The notes beneath the pieces were generated by a model that searched no databases, was not told where the DNA came from, and saw only the letters and a list, made by a program, of their open reading frames with translations. Position numbers and translations under genes: made by a program. 64,000 nt of DNA. Origin: Streptomyces alanosinicus (GTDB lineage Bacteria; Actinomycetota; Actinomycetes; Streptomycetales; Streptomycetaceae). Every line of letters begins with the position of its first letter. Positions within the stretch are counted from its first letter, which is position 1. The stretch lies in contig NZ_BMVG01000006.1 in assembly GCF_014650595.1 (NCBI RefSeq), positions 310,001-374,000 of the forward strand, written 5' to 3'. Positions 1 to 9,430 of the stretch are shown one piece after another.

Positions 1-432
1 CCGTCGTGCGCCGACGGCCAGTTCGGCCGGGTCGTGGCCGCTGCGGCCGTTCGCCGCGACCGTCAGCACCAGCTCGCCCCGCCCGGCCCGAGCCGGCACC
101 CGCCCCGCCAACTCCGGCCCGCCGTACGCCTGTACGGCCGCTGCCGCCGCGCTGTGCTCCAGCAGCGGCACCCGGGCGAGCACCTTGGCGGACTCGCGCA
201 GCACCAGGCACAGCGCGATCGCGTCCAGCCCGGAACCGCCGTGTGCCTCGTCGAGCAGCAGACTCAGCAGGTCCGCCTCGGCCAGCCGGGACCACAGGGC
301 CCGGTCGAAGCCCTCGGCCACGGCACCGGTGGTGAGCGCCGGGCTGGGCACCGCGTCCGGTGCCACGCCGGCGAACACCCCGCGGGCCGCCTCGGCCGCC
401 GCCCGCTGCTCCTCGGTGAAGGTGAAGTCCAC
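1..432 (-). CDS. Acyl-CoA dehydrogenase family protein, N-terminal part (runs off the left edge)
   Basis: The 144 visible codons start at GTG 432 with a GGAAGGA ribosome site 7 bases upstream. They give the N-terminal helical domain of an acyl-CoA dehydrogenase: the opening VDFTFTEEQRAAAEAAR and the later FDRALWSRLAEADLLSLLLDEAHGGSGLDAIAL are typical of the short, often heterodimeric FadE-type dehydrogenases used on CoA esters of rings or side chains. The catalytic and FAD-binding parts lie outside the window. It follows paaE on the same strand, but a 167-base gap with a palindromic KstR-like box suggests its own promoter. The substrate cannot be told from this fragment. Confidence 0.8.
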   Translation of the reverse strand, partial: MDFTFTEEQRAAAEAARGVFAGVAPDAVPSPALTTGAVAEGFDRALWSRLAEADLLSLLLDEAHGGSGLDAIALCLVLRESAKVLARVPLLEHSAAAAAVQAYGGPELAGRVPARAGRGELVLTVAANGRSGHDPAELAVGARR

Positions 433-477
433 GGCCTGTCCTTCCGGCGAGTCCGGTGAGCTGACGGTGCGTCAAGA

Positions 478-491
478 TAGAACAGGTTCTA
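478..491. promoter_or_regulatory. KstR-like operator (TAGAACAGGTTCTA)
   Basis: A 14-base palindrome, TAGAACAGGTTCTA, matches TNNAACNNGTTNNA, the box bound by the TetR-family sterol-catabolism repressor KstR in mycobacteria and rhodococci. It lies 46 bases upstream of the acyl-CoA dehydrogenase start at 432, a suitable place for an operator. No kstR gene is in the window, so the regulator is inferred. Confidence 0.55.
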
Positions 492-554
492 GAAGAAGGG
501 AATGGCCTCCGGAAGAAGGGATGGTTTCTGGGAGGAGGAAGGGATGGCGTCTGG
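492..554. repeat. Degenerate GAAGGGATGG tandem repeat
   Basis: About three purine-rich units of 20-23 bases, each containing GAAGGGA(A)TGG followed by CCTCCG or TTTCTGG/GTCTGG, lie between paaE and the acyl-CoA dehydrogenase promoter. No gene or strong hairpin is apparent. It may be slipped-strand expansion downstream of paaE. Confidence 0.5.
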
Positions 555-599
555 AAAGAGGGAACGGCGCGGGCTTCCCGTCCTCAGCGGTCGAATACC

Positions 600-1664
600 T
601 CAGCGGTCGAAGTCCAGCTCCACCTGCTCCGTCAGCGGATGCGACTGGCAGGCCAGCACATATCCGGCTTCCGTCTCCTCCGTCTCCAGCGCGAAGTTGC
701 GGTCCATGCGGACCTCGCCGGAGACCAGGAAGGCGCGGCACGTCCCGCAGACTCCGCCCTTGCAGGCGTAGGGCGCGTCGGGGCGGTTGCGCAGGACCGT
801 CTCCAGCAGGGACTCTCCTTCCTGCACGGGCCAGGTCCCGCCGCGCCCGTCGAGCCGCGCGGTGACCGTGCTGTGCGCGGGGGTCCCGGCGGTGCCGGCC
901 GACGTGGAGCCCGCGTCCACATGGAAGATCTCCTGATGGATACGGGAGCGGTCCACGGAGAGCTCCCGCAGCGCCTGCTCCGCGCCCTGCACCAGCCCGT
1001 ACGGTCCGCACAGGAACCAGCCCGCGACCCGGTCGACCGGCAGCAGCGCGGGCAGCAACGCGCTGAGCCGCTCACGGTCGAGCCGGCCGGACGGCAGGCC
1101 CGCCTGCTGCTCCTCGCGGGAGAGCACGGTCACCAGCTGAAACCGCTCGGGATAGCGGTCCTTCAGGTCGGCGACCTCCTCCAGGAACATCGTCGAGGCC
1201 GCCGTGCGGTCACTGCGTATCAGGCAGAACCGGGCCGCGGGCTCACGTGCCAGCAGCGTGGAGACGATGGACAGCACCGGGGTGATGCCGCTGCCGCCGA
1301 CGACCGCCGCGTAGAGGCCGGGCGTCGGTTCGAGGGTGAAGCGGCCGGCCGGGATCATCACATCCAGCACGTCGCCGACGTTGATCTCCTTCAGCGCGTA
1401 GGCGGAGAAGGTGCCGCCCTCCACCAGCCGCACACCCACCCGCAGCGTGTCCGGGCCGGCGCCGGCCGGATCGGGTGCGGGGGAGCAGATCGAGTACGTG
1501 CGCCGGATCTCGGTGCCGTCGACCTGCCGGCGCAGTGCCAGGTGCTGGCCGGGTGCGTGCCGGTACTCCGCGCGCAACTCGGGCGGGACGGTGAAGGTGA
1601 GGGCGACGGCGTCGTCGGTGATCCGGTCGACCGCGGCCACCGGGAGCGGGTGGAAGCGCGCCAT
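600..1664 (-). CDS. paaE: 1,2-phenylacetyl-CoA epoxidase, reductase subunit PaaE
   Basis: This 354-residue protein is the reductase of the phenylacetyl-CoA epoxidase complex, passing electrons from NAD(P)H through FAD and a 2Fe-2S centre to the PaaA di-iron site. The N-terminal FAD domain has RRTYSICS, and the nucleotide domain has the glycine-rich VVGGSGITPVLSI. The C-terminal plant-type ferredoxin domain has CKGGVCGTC and a distant fourth cysteine in VLACQSHP. ATG 1664 is chosen because AAGGAG lies 5 bases upstream and it overlaps the paaD stop by one base; GTG 1667 is an alternative. It is the last gene of paaABCDE. Confidence 0.93.
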   Translation of the reverse strand: MARFHPLPVAAVDRITDDAVALTFTVPPELRAEYRHAPGQHLALRRQVDGTEIRRTYSICSPAPDPAGAGPDTLRVGVRLVEGGTFSAYALKEINVGDVLDVMIPAGRFTLEPTPGLYAAVVGGSGITPVLSIVSTLLAREPAARFCLIRSDRTAASTMFLEEVADLKDRYPERFQLVTVLSREEQQAGLPSGRLDRERLSALLPALLPVDRVAGWFLCGPYGLVQGAEQALRELSVDRSRIHQEIFHVDAGSTSAGTAGTPAHSTVTARLDGRGGTWPVQEGESLLETVLRNRPDAPYACKGGVCGTCRAFLVSGEVRMDRNFALETEETEAGYVLACQSHPLTEQVELDFDR

Positions 1665-2230
1665 CACAACTCCTTGAAGTGGTCGAACGGTTCACGGCAG
1701 GCCAGGCAGCGGCGCAGTGCCTTGCACGCGGTGGAGGAGAACCTGCTCAGCAGCTCGGTGTCGGCGCCGCCGCAGTGCGGGCAACGGACGGGATCGGTGA
1801 GCTCGGTGGGCTCGATGGGCCGGCTGGGCTCGGTGGTGGGTCCGTCGTCGGTCCGGGTCGGGCCGAGGGACAGCGGGACCGGGCCGAAGGCGCCGCGCGT
1901 CCGCGGGGGAGCGATGCCGAACTCCCTGAGTTTGCGGCGTCCTTCGGGGCTGATGTCGTCGGTCGACCAGGCGGGCGTCAGCACGGTGCGGACCGTGACC
2001 TCGCGCATGCCATGGGCGAGCAGCACCTGTTCGATGTCCACGCTCATCGCCTCGATGGCGGGGCAGCCGGTGTAGGTGGGGGTCAGGTCGACCTCGACGG
2101 TGTCGTCGTCGTGGAGGCGCACCGCGCGCACCACGCCCAGCTCCTGGAGTGTGAGCACCGGCAGTTCGGGGTCCGGCACCGAGCCGGCCAGCTGGAGCAG
2201 CTCCGCCTCCAGGGCGGTGGCGGTCACCAT
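1664..2230 (-). CDS. paaD: 1,2-phenylacetyl-CoA epoxidase, maturation subunit PaaD
   Basis: This 188-residue protein belongs to the DUF59/MIP18 family and has PDPELPVLTLQELGVV at its N-terminus. A C-terminal zinc- or cluster-binding region holds paired cysteines (CPHCGG and CLACREPF). In the paa pathway PaaD is thought to help assemble the metal or iron-sulfur centres of the epoxidase and is not catalytic. A proline- and arginine-rich linker at about residues 110-150 joins the two parts. The gene overlaps paaC by 7 bases and abuts paaE, so translation is probably coupled. Confidence 0.92.
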   Translation of the reverse strand: MVTATALEAELLQLAGSVPDPELPVLTLQELGVVRAVRLHDDDTVEVDLTPTYTGCPAIEAMSVDIEQVLLAHGMREVTVRTVLTPAWSTDDISPEGRRKLREFGIAPPRTRGAFGPVPLSLGPTRTDDGPTTEPSRPIEPTELTDPVRCPHCGGADTELLSRFSSTACKALRRCLACREPFDHFKEL

Positions 2231-2955
2231 GTCGCCCCCGGGTGGCTGCGGTGCAGATGCTGCATCTCGGCGAGCATCCGCCCGAACGGCTCGGTGTGCA
2301 GGCCCTGTCGGCCGGCGCCGGCCGACCAGGCGCCGGTGCGCGGCCCTTCGGGCAGGGGCAGCGTGGCGCGGCCGAGCACCTCTGTGACGGATTCCTGCCA
2401 GCGCCGGTCCAGGCCGGTCGGGTCGATGTCGAGGCCCTCGACCGGCTGGAACATCTCACCGGTGAACTTCCACAGGGCCTCGCAGGCCCGGCGCATCCGC
2501 TCGTGGCTGGTCTCGGTGCCGTCGCCGAGGCGGAGGGTCCATTGCTCGGCGTGGTCGCGGTGGTAGGCGACCTCCTTGACTGCTTTCGCGGCGAGGGGCG
2601 CGAACGGGCCGTCGCCTGCGGCCAGTTCGGCGTAGAGCAGTTCTTGGTAGGTGGAGAAGTACAGCTGGCGGGCGATCGTGTGGGCGAAGTCGCCGTTCGG
2701 CTGCTCGACCAGCTGGAGGTTGCGGAAGGCCCGCTCCTCGCGCAGATAGGCCAGTTCGTCCTCGTCGCCGGCCATGGACAGCAGGACCCGGGCCTGGCCG
2801 AGCAGGTCGAGGGCGATGTTGGCGAGGGCGACCTCCTCCTCCAGGACGGGGGCGTGCCCGGCCCACTCCCCCAGCCGGTGGGAGAGCACCAGGGCGTCGT
2901 CGCCGAGGGCGAGCGCGGCGGTCACCGGGACGGTGGCGGGGCCGGTGGCGGTCAC
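2224..2955 (-). CDS. paaC: 1,2-phenylacetyl-CoA epoxidase, structural subunit PaaC
   Basis: This 243-residue ferritin-like protein is the non-catalytic partner that forms the PaaAC core of phenylacetyl-CoA epoxidase. It is mostly helical, with the family stretches HRLGEWAGHAPVLEEEVALANI and YHRDHAEQWTLRLGDGTE. It lacks a complete di-iron ligand set, as expected for PaaC. The GTG start at 2955 overlaps the paaB stop by 4 bases (GTGA), which is consistent with coupled translation and near-equal subunit amounts. Confidence 0.93.
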   Translation of the reverse strand: MTATGPATVPVTAALALGDDALVLSHRLGEWAGHAPVLEEEVALANIALDLLGQARVLLSMAGDEDELAYLREERAFRNLQLVEQPNGDFAHTIARQLYFSTYQELLYAELAAGDGPFAPLAAKAVKEVAYHRDHAEQWTLRLGDGTETSHERMRRACEALWKFTGEMFQPVEGLDIDPTGLDRRWQESVTEVLGRATLPLPEGPRTGAWSAGAGRQGLHTEPFGRMLAEMQHLHRSHPGATW

Positions 2956-3235
2956 AGGTGCTTCACCCCTTCCGGGATCTCGTAGAAGGTCGGGTGCCGG
3001 TAGGGCTTGTCGGCGGCCGGTTCGAAGAACGGGTCCTTCTCGTCCGGTGAGGACGCGGTGATCGCGGCGGCCGGCACCACCCAGATCGACACGCCCTCAC
3101 CGCGGCGGGTGTAGAGGTCGCGGGCGTTGCGCAGGGCCAGCTCCGCGTCGGGGGCGTGCAGGCTGCCGGCGTGGGTGTGGGAGAGGCCGCGCCGGGAACG
3201 CACGAAGACCTCCCACAGGGGCCAGTCGGTGGTGC

Positions 3236-3239
<4 letters not shown>
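2952..3239 (-). CDS. paaB: 1,2-phenylacetyl-CoA epoxidase, subunit PaaB
   Basis: This 95-residue protein begins MSTTDWPLWEVFVRSRRGL and ends in the PaaB-family region PTFYEIPEGVKHL. PaaB is a small subunit that bridges PaaAC units and supports electron transfer from PaaE. The reading frame stays open far upstream, but ATG 3239 is the right start. It gives the family's normal length and overlaps the paaA stop in an ATGA, whereas longer versions would run through paaA. Confidence 0.94.
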
Positions 3240-4291
<1,052 letters not shown>

Positions 4292-4332
4292 GCGATCCCC
4301 CTGACCTCGGGCTTTTTGGTGAATCTGTCCCG

Positions 4333-4346
4333 ACCGATCGTTCGGT
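4333..4346. promoter_or_regulatory. PaaR-type operator upstream of paaA
   Basis: ACCGATCGTTCGGT fits ACCGNNCGNNCGGT, the core of the operator described for the TetR repressor PaaR of Corynebacterium glutamicum. It sits 42 bases before paaA. The same core occurs at 9431-9444 and, with one central change, at 12296-12309. The likely regulator is the TetR gene at 11012-11599. Confidence 0.75.
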
Positions 4347-4415
4347 CCGTGCGCAATAATGGTGTGCCGGGGTGCCGTGGGGTGTCAACCGCTGTGGAAA
4401 ACTCCGCCGACGGCC

Positions 4416-4424
4416 TGTGGACAA
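4416..4424 (-). promoter_or_regulatory. DnaA-box word (TTGTCCACA)
   Basis: A perfect copy of the preferred Streptomyces DnaA box, TTGTCCACA, on the minus strand between paaA and the DUF5819 gene. Two more perfect copies lie at 9469-9477 and 12253-12261, each also close to a PaaR-like palindrome. Binding is inferred from sequence only. Confidence 0.4.
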
Positions 4425-4647
4425 CGTGTGGCGGAGCGGTCGAGGCCCGGTGTCGACGTTGTACGGCGTGGCGAGGACCACGGACCTGGCCTGTACCCGG
4501 GGCTGCGCCCGGTGGTCGGGGCTGAGTACCGTTCCGTGGGGACGCCAAGGAGTGGCGTGCGTGCAGCGTGGGGCGCTCGTGGCAGCGCCGCGGCACTGAG
4601 CTGGACACTGAGCCGAACGACTGAGCCGAAACGGGGGACGGGCCGGA

Positions 4648-5658
4648 ATGGACGCGTACGACGAGGACCCGGGGGCCCGAACCCGCCCTGGCGGGTCGGG
4701 CCCCCGGGCGCGTCTCCCGGAGACTCCCCCGGCTGACGTCGACAGCACGACGGGCGTGGCCGGTCCGGTCGGCGTGGGCTCCCCGGCCGGTGCGGATGTG
4801 CCGCGTGGCGCGGAAGAGGCCGTAGGCCAGGACGCGGCTGTCGGCGAAGATACGGCTGTCGGCAAGGATGCGGCTGTCGGCGAAGACACGGCTGTCGGCG
4901 AGGATGCGGGTGCCGGCGAGGATGCCTCCGTAACGTCGCCCGCACCCGGTACCTCCGTGCTGCCCGGTACCTCCGCTTCGCCCCACGACCCCGTGCCGCC
5001 CCACCCGCCCCGTACCGGCGTGGCCGCCCTCTCCCCCCGTTACCAGGTCGTCGCGGCGCTGGCGCTCGCGGCGGTCGGTGTCGCCGCCTGTGTGCATCTG
5101 CTGATGGTGTTCCTCAGCCTCGCCCCCGCGAACACGGTGACCAAGCGGCACGGCACGATGGTCTCGCAGTGGGTGTACCCGGAGTTCGAGCAGAACTGGA
5201 AGCTGTTCGCGCCGAACCCGCTGCAGCAGAACATCGCCCTCCAGGTGCGTGCCGTGGTGCGGTCGAAGGACGGCGGACTGCGCACCACCGGGTGGACCGA
5301 CCTGTCCGCCCAGGACGGTGCCGCGATCGACGGCAACCCGGTGCCCAGCCACACCCAGCAGAACGAGGTGCGCCGCGCCTGGGACTTCTTCACCGCCACG
5401 CACAGCGCCGACAACCGCTCCCTCGGCATGCGCGGCTCCCTGTCCGAGCAGTACCTGCGCCGGATCGTGGTGATGCGCCTGTACCGGACCTACCCGGCCG
5501 ACCGCGACGGCGTCGTCCAGCGCGTGCAGATCCGTTCCAGCACCACCAATGTCCAGCCGCCCGAGTGGAGCCGTGAGCGCGTGTCCGACAAGCCCGTCTA
5601 CCGCGTGCTGCCCTGGTGGAACGTGACCGCCGGCGAGGCAGCGGGAGGTGTGCGGTGA
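4648..5658 (+). CDS. DUF5819 family membrane protein with N-terminal hexapeptide repeats
   Basis: This 336-residue protein has a long disordered N-terminal region of about 125 residues. A single transmembrane helix follows (VVAALALAAVGVAACVHLLMVFL, about residues 133-155), then a DUF5819 domain, probably extracytoplasmic, with WVYPEFEQNWKLFAPNP. The N-terminal region contains five imperfect 18-base repeats (4843-4932) encoding AVGEDT-like hexapeptides. The gene overlaps the following HTTM gene by 4 bases (GTGA), a pairing that recurs in Streptomyces as far as I recall. The function is unknown; a joint membrane redox or modification role with the HTTM protein is only a guess. Confidence 0.8.
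   Translation: MDAYDEDPGARTRPGGSGPRARLPETPPADVDSTTGVAGPVGVGSPAGADVPRGAEEAVGQDAAVGEDTAVGKDAAVGEDTAVGEDAGAGEDASVTSPAPGTSVLPGTSASPHDPVPPHPPRTGVAALSPRYQVVAALALAAVGVAACVHLLMVFLSLAPANTVTKRHGTMVSQWVYPEFEQNWKLFAPNPLQQNIALQVRAVVRSKDGGLRTTGWTDLSAQDGAAIDGNPVPSHTQQNEVRRAWDFFTATHSADNRSLGMRGSLSEQYLRRIVVMRLYRTYPADRDGVVQRVQIRSSTTNVQPPEWSRERVSDKPVYRVLPWWNVTAGEAAGGVR
4843..4932 (+). repeat. Five 18-base in-frame repeats in the DUF5819 gene
   Basis: Units of the form GCTGTCGGCGAAGATACG repeat with few changes and encode hexapeptides such as AVGEDT and AVGKDA. The region is acidic and probably unstructured. Confidence 0.7.
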
Positions 5659-6866
5659 ACAGGCTCTCCCTGATCCTCTCGCGCGGCATCGCCCGGGCCA
5701 CCGGGTCGGCTCTCGGGCCGTACCAGAGTGCCGTGATCCGTATCGGGTTCGCCGGGACCTGGCTGCTGTTCCTGCTGCGCGAGTTCCCCCACCGCCAGGA
5801 GCTGTACGGCCCGGCCGGACCGTGGGGCTGGAACCTCGCCAAGGAGCTGACCGCCGACAACCACGCGTTCACCGCTCTGCTGTGGTCCGACGGGCAGGCG
5901 TGGTTCGAGTGCTTCTACCTGCTGGCGATGGCCGCCAGCGCGGCCCTGCTGCTCGGCTGGCGCACCCGGACCGCGTCCGTGCTGTTCATGGTGGGCGTGC
6001 TGTCGCTGCAGAACCGCAGTGTGTTCGTGGGCGACGGCGGGGACAACGTCCTGCACCTGATGTCCTTCTACCTCGTGTTCACGCGCTGCGGCCAGGTGTG
6101 GTCCCTGGACGCACGGCGTGCGGCACGCGCGCAGGCGGCACACGCGCGTGGGGAGCGGGTCCCCACCGACCTGGCGGGACCGGCCCTGTGGGCGGTGTCC
6201 GGCCTGGTGCTCGTCCTGGCGACGTTCACCGGCCGGTTCGACAACGGCTGGCTGATTCCCGCGCTGCTGTGGACCGCCTGGGCCGTGCTCGGCCTGTGGT
6301 GGGCCGTCGGCCGTTGGGTGAAGTCGCCGGAGCCGCGGATCCTGCTGGACGTCATCGCCAACGTCCTGCACAACGGTGGCCTGCTGGTGATCATGGCCGA
6401 GGCCTGTCTGATCTATGCGACGGCCGGCTGGTACAAGATCCAGGGTTCGCGCTGGCAGGACGGCACCGCCGTCTACTACCCGCTCCACCTGGACTACTTC
6501 TCGCCCTGGCCCGGACTCGCGGACCTGATGTCCGCCAGCGGCACGATCATGATGATCGTGGCCTACGGGACGGTCATGGTGCAGGTCGCCTTCCCGTTCA
6601 CCCTGTTCAACCGGCGGGTCAAGAACGTCCTGCTGGTGCTGATGATGATCGAGCACGCGGTGATCGCGGTCGTGCTCGGGCTGCCGTTCTTCTCGCTGGC
6701 GATGATCACCGCGGACGCGGTCTTCCTGCCGACGCCGTTCCTGCGCCGGCTGGGCGCGCTGGTGACACGCGCGCGTGGGCGCATAGACCGGCGTGGCGTG
6801 CCCAGGGTGCCCGCGCCGCGCTCCCCGCAGGAGAGCGCGCACGAGAGCCCGCAGGGGGCCGCGTAG
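5655..6866 (+). CDS. HTTM domain membrane protein (vitamin K-dependent gamma-carboxylase-like)
   Basis: Starting at GTG 5655, inside the stop of the DUF5819 gene, this gives about 403 residues with many hydrophobic segments. HTTM-family signatures are visible, including FRIGFAGTWLLFLLREFPHR-like text near residue 30, a luminal YGPAGPWGWNLAKE segment and WYKIQGSRWQDGTAVYYPL around residue 265. The HTTM domain is named for its similarity to the membrane part of vitamin K-dependent gamma-carboxylases, but bacterial members mostly lack a known reaction. The C-terminal 40 residues are basic and cytoplasmic-looking. It is co-expressed with the DUF5819 protein by overlap. Confidence 0.85.
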   Translation: MNRLSLILSRGIARATGSALGPYQSAVIRIGFAGTWLLFLLREFPHRQELYGPAGPWGWNLAKELTADNHAFTALLWSDGQAWFECFYLLAMAASAALLLGWRTRTASVLFMVGVLSLQNRSVFVGDGGDNVLHLMSFYLVFTRCGQVWSLDARRAARAQAAHARGERVPTDLAGPALWAVSGLVLVLATFTGRFDNGWLIPALLWTAWAVLGLWWAVGRWVKSPEPRILLDVIANVLHNGGLLVIMAEACLIYATAGWYKIQGSRWQDGTAVYYPLHLDYFSPWPGLADLMSASGTIMMIVAYGTVMVQVAFPFTLFNRRVKNVLLVLMMIEHAVIAVVLGLPFFSLAMITADAVFLPTPFLRRLGALVTRARGRIDRRGVPRVPAPRSPQESAHESPQGAA

Positions 6867-6876
6867 GGTGCACGGC

Positions 6877-7632
6877 ATGACCGACCCGCTGACCCGCTGG
6901 CGGGCGCACGCCGACGCCGGTGTGCTGCTCGACGGCTTCCACGCCCTCAAGCACGCGCTGCGCTTCGGGGCCGAGGTCCCGGTGGCGGTCACCACCGACC
7001 GGGCGGCCACGCTCGTCCTGGCCGAGGAGCTGGCCGGGGACGTACGGGACGCACTGGACGCGCTGCTCACGCAGGTGCCGGCGGAGACGTACGCCTCGCT
7101 CGTCCCCCGGCCCCACCCGACCGGTGTGGCCGCGCTCGCCGTACGGCCCTCCCGCACGGCCAATCTGCGCACGCTCGCCCGCACCCCGCGCACCGCGCCG
7201 GTCGTGGTCCTGGACAACCCGCGCAACCTGGGCAACGCCGGCGCCGTGATCCGCCTGGCCGCAGGCTTCGGGGCCACCGGAGTGGTCACGACGGGCACGC
7301 TCGACCCCTGGCATCCCACGGTGGTGCGCGGCGGCGCCGGACTGCACTTCGCGACCGCCGTGGAACGCCTCGGCGTCGACGAGCTGCCGACCGGCCCGCT
7401 GTTCGCCCTCGATCCGGAGGGGATGGACATCCGGGGCACCGAGCTGCCCGACGACGCCGTCCTGGCGTTCGGCTCGGAGCGCAGCGGGCTGTCGGCCGAG
7501 CTGCGCGCGCGTGCCGACCATCTGCTGGCGCTGCCGATGCGCCCCCAGGTCTCCAGTTACAACCTCGCCACCAGCGTGGCGATGACGCTGTACCACTGGA
7601 GCGCGACCGGGGGCGCGCACGGCGCTCCCTGA
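6877..7632 (+). CDS. SpoU-family (SPOUT) RNA 2'-O-methyltransferase
   Basis: A 251-residue methyltransferase of the TrmH/SpoU class. The three family motifs are clear: VVVLDNPRNLGNAGAVIRLA (motif 1), LAFGSERSGLS (motif 2) and LPMRPQVSSYNLATSVAMTLY (motif 3), which together form the knotted S-adenosylmethionine site. The N-terminal 100 residues form a short substrate-recognition domain. ATG 6877 is preferred; GTG 6868, preceded by AGGG, is possible. It follows the HTTM gene closely on the same strand. The target nucleotide, in rRNA or tRNA, is not deducible. Confidence 0.85.
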   Translation: MTDPLTRWRAHADAGVLLDGFHALKHALRFGAEVPVAVTTDRAATLVLAEELAGDVRDALDALLTQVPAETYASLVPRPHPTGVAALAVRPSRTANLRTLARTPRTAPVVVLDNPRNLGNAGAVIRLAAGFGATGVVTTGTLDPWHPTVVRGGAGLHFATAVERLGVDELPTGPLFALDPEGMDIRGTELPDDAVLAFGSERSGLSAELRARADHLLALPMRPQVSSYNLATSVAMTLYHWSATGGAHGAP

Positions 7633-7648
7633 GCGGTCCTTTCCGCTC

Positions 7649-9340
7649 CTACGCCTCCCGGCGGACCTCCACCACCCGGAACCGGTTCGCCACGAACGCG
7701 CCGTCGGTGAGGGCCGCGTTGGCCGCCGGGTTGCCGCCGGAGCCGTGGAAGTCGGAGAAGGCGGCGGTCTGGTTCACATACACCCCGCCGACCAGGTTGA
7801 GCGACAGCTGGGCCGCCTCCTGGAGGCACACCTCCTCGATCGCCTGCTCGACCTCGGGGTCGGTGGTGTAGGCACCGACCGTCATCGCGCCCTTCTCACG
7901 GACCGTGCGGCCCAGCAGCTCCACCGCGTCGGCCGTCGAGTCGACCGCGACGGCGAAGGAGACGGGGCCGAAGCACTCGCTCATGTAGGCGGCCTGGTCG
8001 TCCGGCTTGGCGCCGTCCAGCTTGACGAGGACCGGGGTGCGCACGACCGCGTCGGGGAACTCGGGGTTGCTGATCTCCCGGGAGGCGAGGGCGACTTCGC
8101 CGAGGCCGGCCGCGGCCTCCAGACGGGCCTTGACGTCCGGGTTGACGATCGCGCCCAGCAGGGCGTTCGCACGCGCGTCGTCGCCGAGGAGGCCGTCGAC
8201 CGCGCGGGCGAGGTCGGCGGCGACCTCGTCGAAGGTCTTGGGGCCTTCGTCGGTGCGGATGCCGTCCCGGGGGATGAGCAGGTTCTGCGGGGTGGTGCAC
8301 ATCTGGCCGCTGTACAGGGACAGCGAGAACGCCAGGTTCGACAGCATGCCCTTGTAGTTGTCGGTGGAGTGCACGATCACCGTGTTGACGCCGGCCTTCT
8401 CGGTGTAGACCTGCGCCTGGCGGGCGTTGGCCTCCAGCCAGTCGCCGAAGGCCGTCGACCCGGTGTAGTCGATGATCCGGACCTCGGGGCGGGTGGCGAG
8501 GGTCTTGGCGATGCCCTCGCCGGGGCGCTCGGCGGCCAGCGCCACCAGGTTCGGGTCGAAACCGGCCTCGGTGAGCACCTGGCGTGCGATCTGCACGGTG
8601 AGGGCGAGCGGCAGCACCGCGCGCGGGTGCGGCTTGACCAGGACCGCGTTGCCGGTCGCCAGGGAGGCGAACAGGCCCGGATAGCCGTTCCACGTCGGGA
8701 AGGTGTTGCAGCCGACGAGCAGGGCGAGACCGCGCGGGACCGCGGTGAACTGCTTCGTGAGGGCCAGCGGGTCGCGCTTGCCCTGGGGCTTGGTCCACTC
8801 GGCCGTCTCGGGCGTGCGGACCTGCTCCGCGTACGCGTACGCCACTGCCTCCAGGCCGCGGTCCTGGGCGTGCGGGCCGCCCGCCTGGAACGCCATCATG
8901 AACGCCTGTCCACTGGTGTGCATGACCGCGTGCGCCAACTCGTGCGTCCGGTCGCTGATCCGCTTGAGGATCTCCAGGCACACGACCGCCCGGGTCTCGG
9001 CGCCCGCGTCCCGCCAGGCCCGCTGCCCGGCCTTCATCGCGGGGATCAGCACGTCCACGTCCGCGTGCGGATAGCCGACGCCCAGTTCGATGCCGTACGG
9101 CGAGACCTCGCCGCCCACCCAGTCGTCGGTGCCGGGCTGGCCGAGGTCGAGCCGGGTGTTCAGCACGGCGTCGAAGGCGGCCTTGCCCGCCGCCGCGTCC
9201 AGGCTGCCGCTCTCGCCGTAGGCCTTCGGGTGCTCGGGATGCGGGGACCAGTAGGCCCGCGTGCGGATCGCTTCCAGCGCCTGGTCCAGGGTGGGCCTGT
9301 GCTTGGCGATCAGATCGTGGGCGGTCATTTCGGCGGCCAT
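7649..9340 (-). CDS. paaN: Phenylacetate degradation aldehyde dehydrogenase PaaN
   Basis: A 563-residue member of the PaaN branch of aldehyde dehydrogenases. It oxidises the aldehyde formed on ring opening after phenylacetyl-CoA epoxidation and lacks the hydratase half found in PaaZ. Family features include VGCNTFPTWNGYPGLFASLATGNAVLVKPHP in the cofactor region, IIDYTGSTAFGDWLE, and the catalytic cysteine in SLYSGQMCTTPQNLLIP. The C-terminal FSDFHGSGGNPAAN region is also typical. ATG 9340 has GAGGAG 10 bases upstream. It is divergent from paaH, and a PaaR-type operator lies between them. Confidence 0.92.
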   Translation of the reverse strand: MAAEMTAHDLIAKHRPTLDQALEAIRTRAYWSPHPEHPKAYGESGSLDAAAGKAAFDAVLNTRLDLGQPGTDDWVGGEVSPYGIELGVGYPHADVDVLIPAMKAGQRAWRDAGAETRAVVCLEILKRISDRTHELAHAVMHTSGQAFMMAFQAGGPHAQDRGLEAVAYAYAEQVRTPETAEWTKPQGKRDPLALTKQFTAVPRGLALLVGCNTFPTWNGYPGLFASLATGNAVLVKPHPRAVLPLALTVQIARQVLTEAGFDPNLVALAAERPGEGIAKTLATRPEVRIIDYTGSTAFGDWLEANARQAQVYTEKAGVNTVIVHSTDNYKGMLSNLAFSLSLYSGQMCTTPQNLLIPRDGIRTDEGPKTFDEVAADLARAVDGLLGDDARANALLGAIVNPDVKARLEAAAGLGEVALASREISNPEFPDAVVRTPVLVKLDGAKPDDQAAYMSECFGPVSFAVAVDSTADAVELLGRTVREKGAMTVGAYTTDPEVEQAIEEVCLQEAAQLSLNLVGGVYVNQTAAFSDFHGSGGNPAANAALTDGAFVANRFRVVEVRREA

Positions 9341-9430
9341 GCGGGACCAACTCCTCGTCTGGAGAACTCGTCGTCGAGTTCACGACCTGGGAAGAAAATG
9401 GCGCGGGATCGAGCGGTCAGAGCTAGAGTA

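Larger units (their letters stand above)
4292..4647. other. Divergent intergenic region, paaA / DUF5819 gene
   Basis: This 356-base region holds the paaA promoter on one side and that of the DUF5819 gene on the other. It contains the PaaR-like palindrome, a perfect DnaA-box word on the minus strand (TGTGGACAA at 4416-4424) and a related word (TGTGGAAAA) about 24 bases before it. Several GC-rich ORFs cross it, but none has a convincing ribosome site or recognisable product. Confidence 0.6.
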
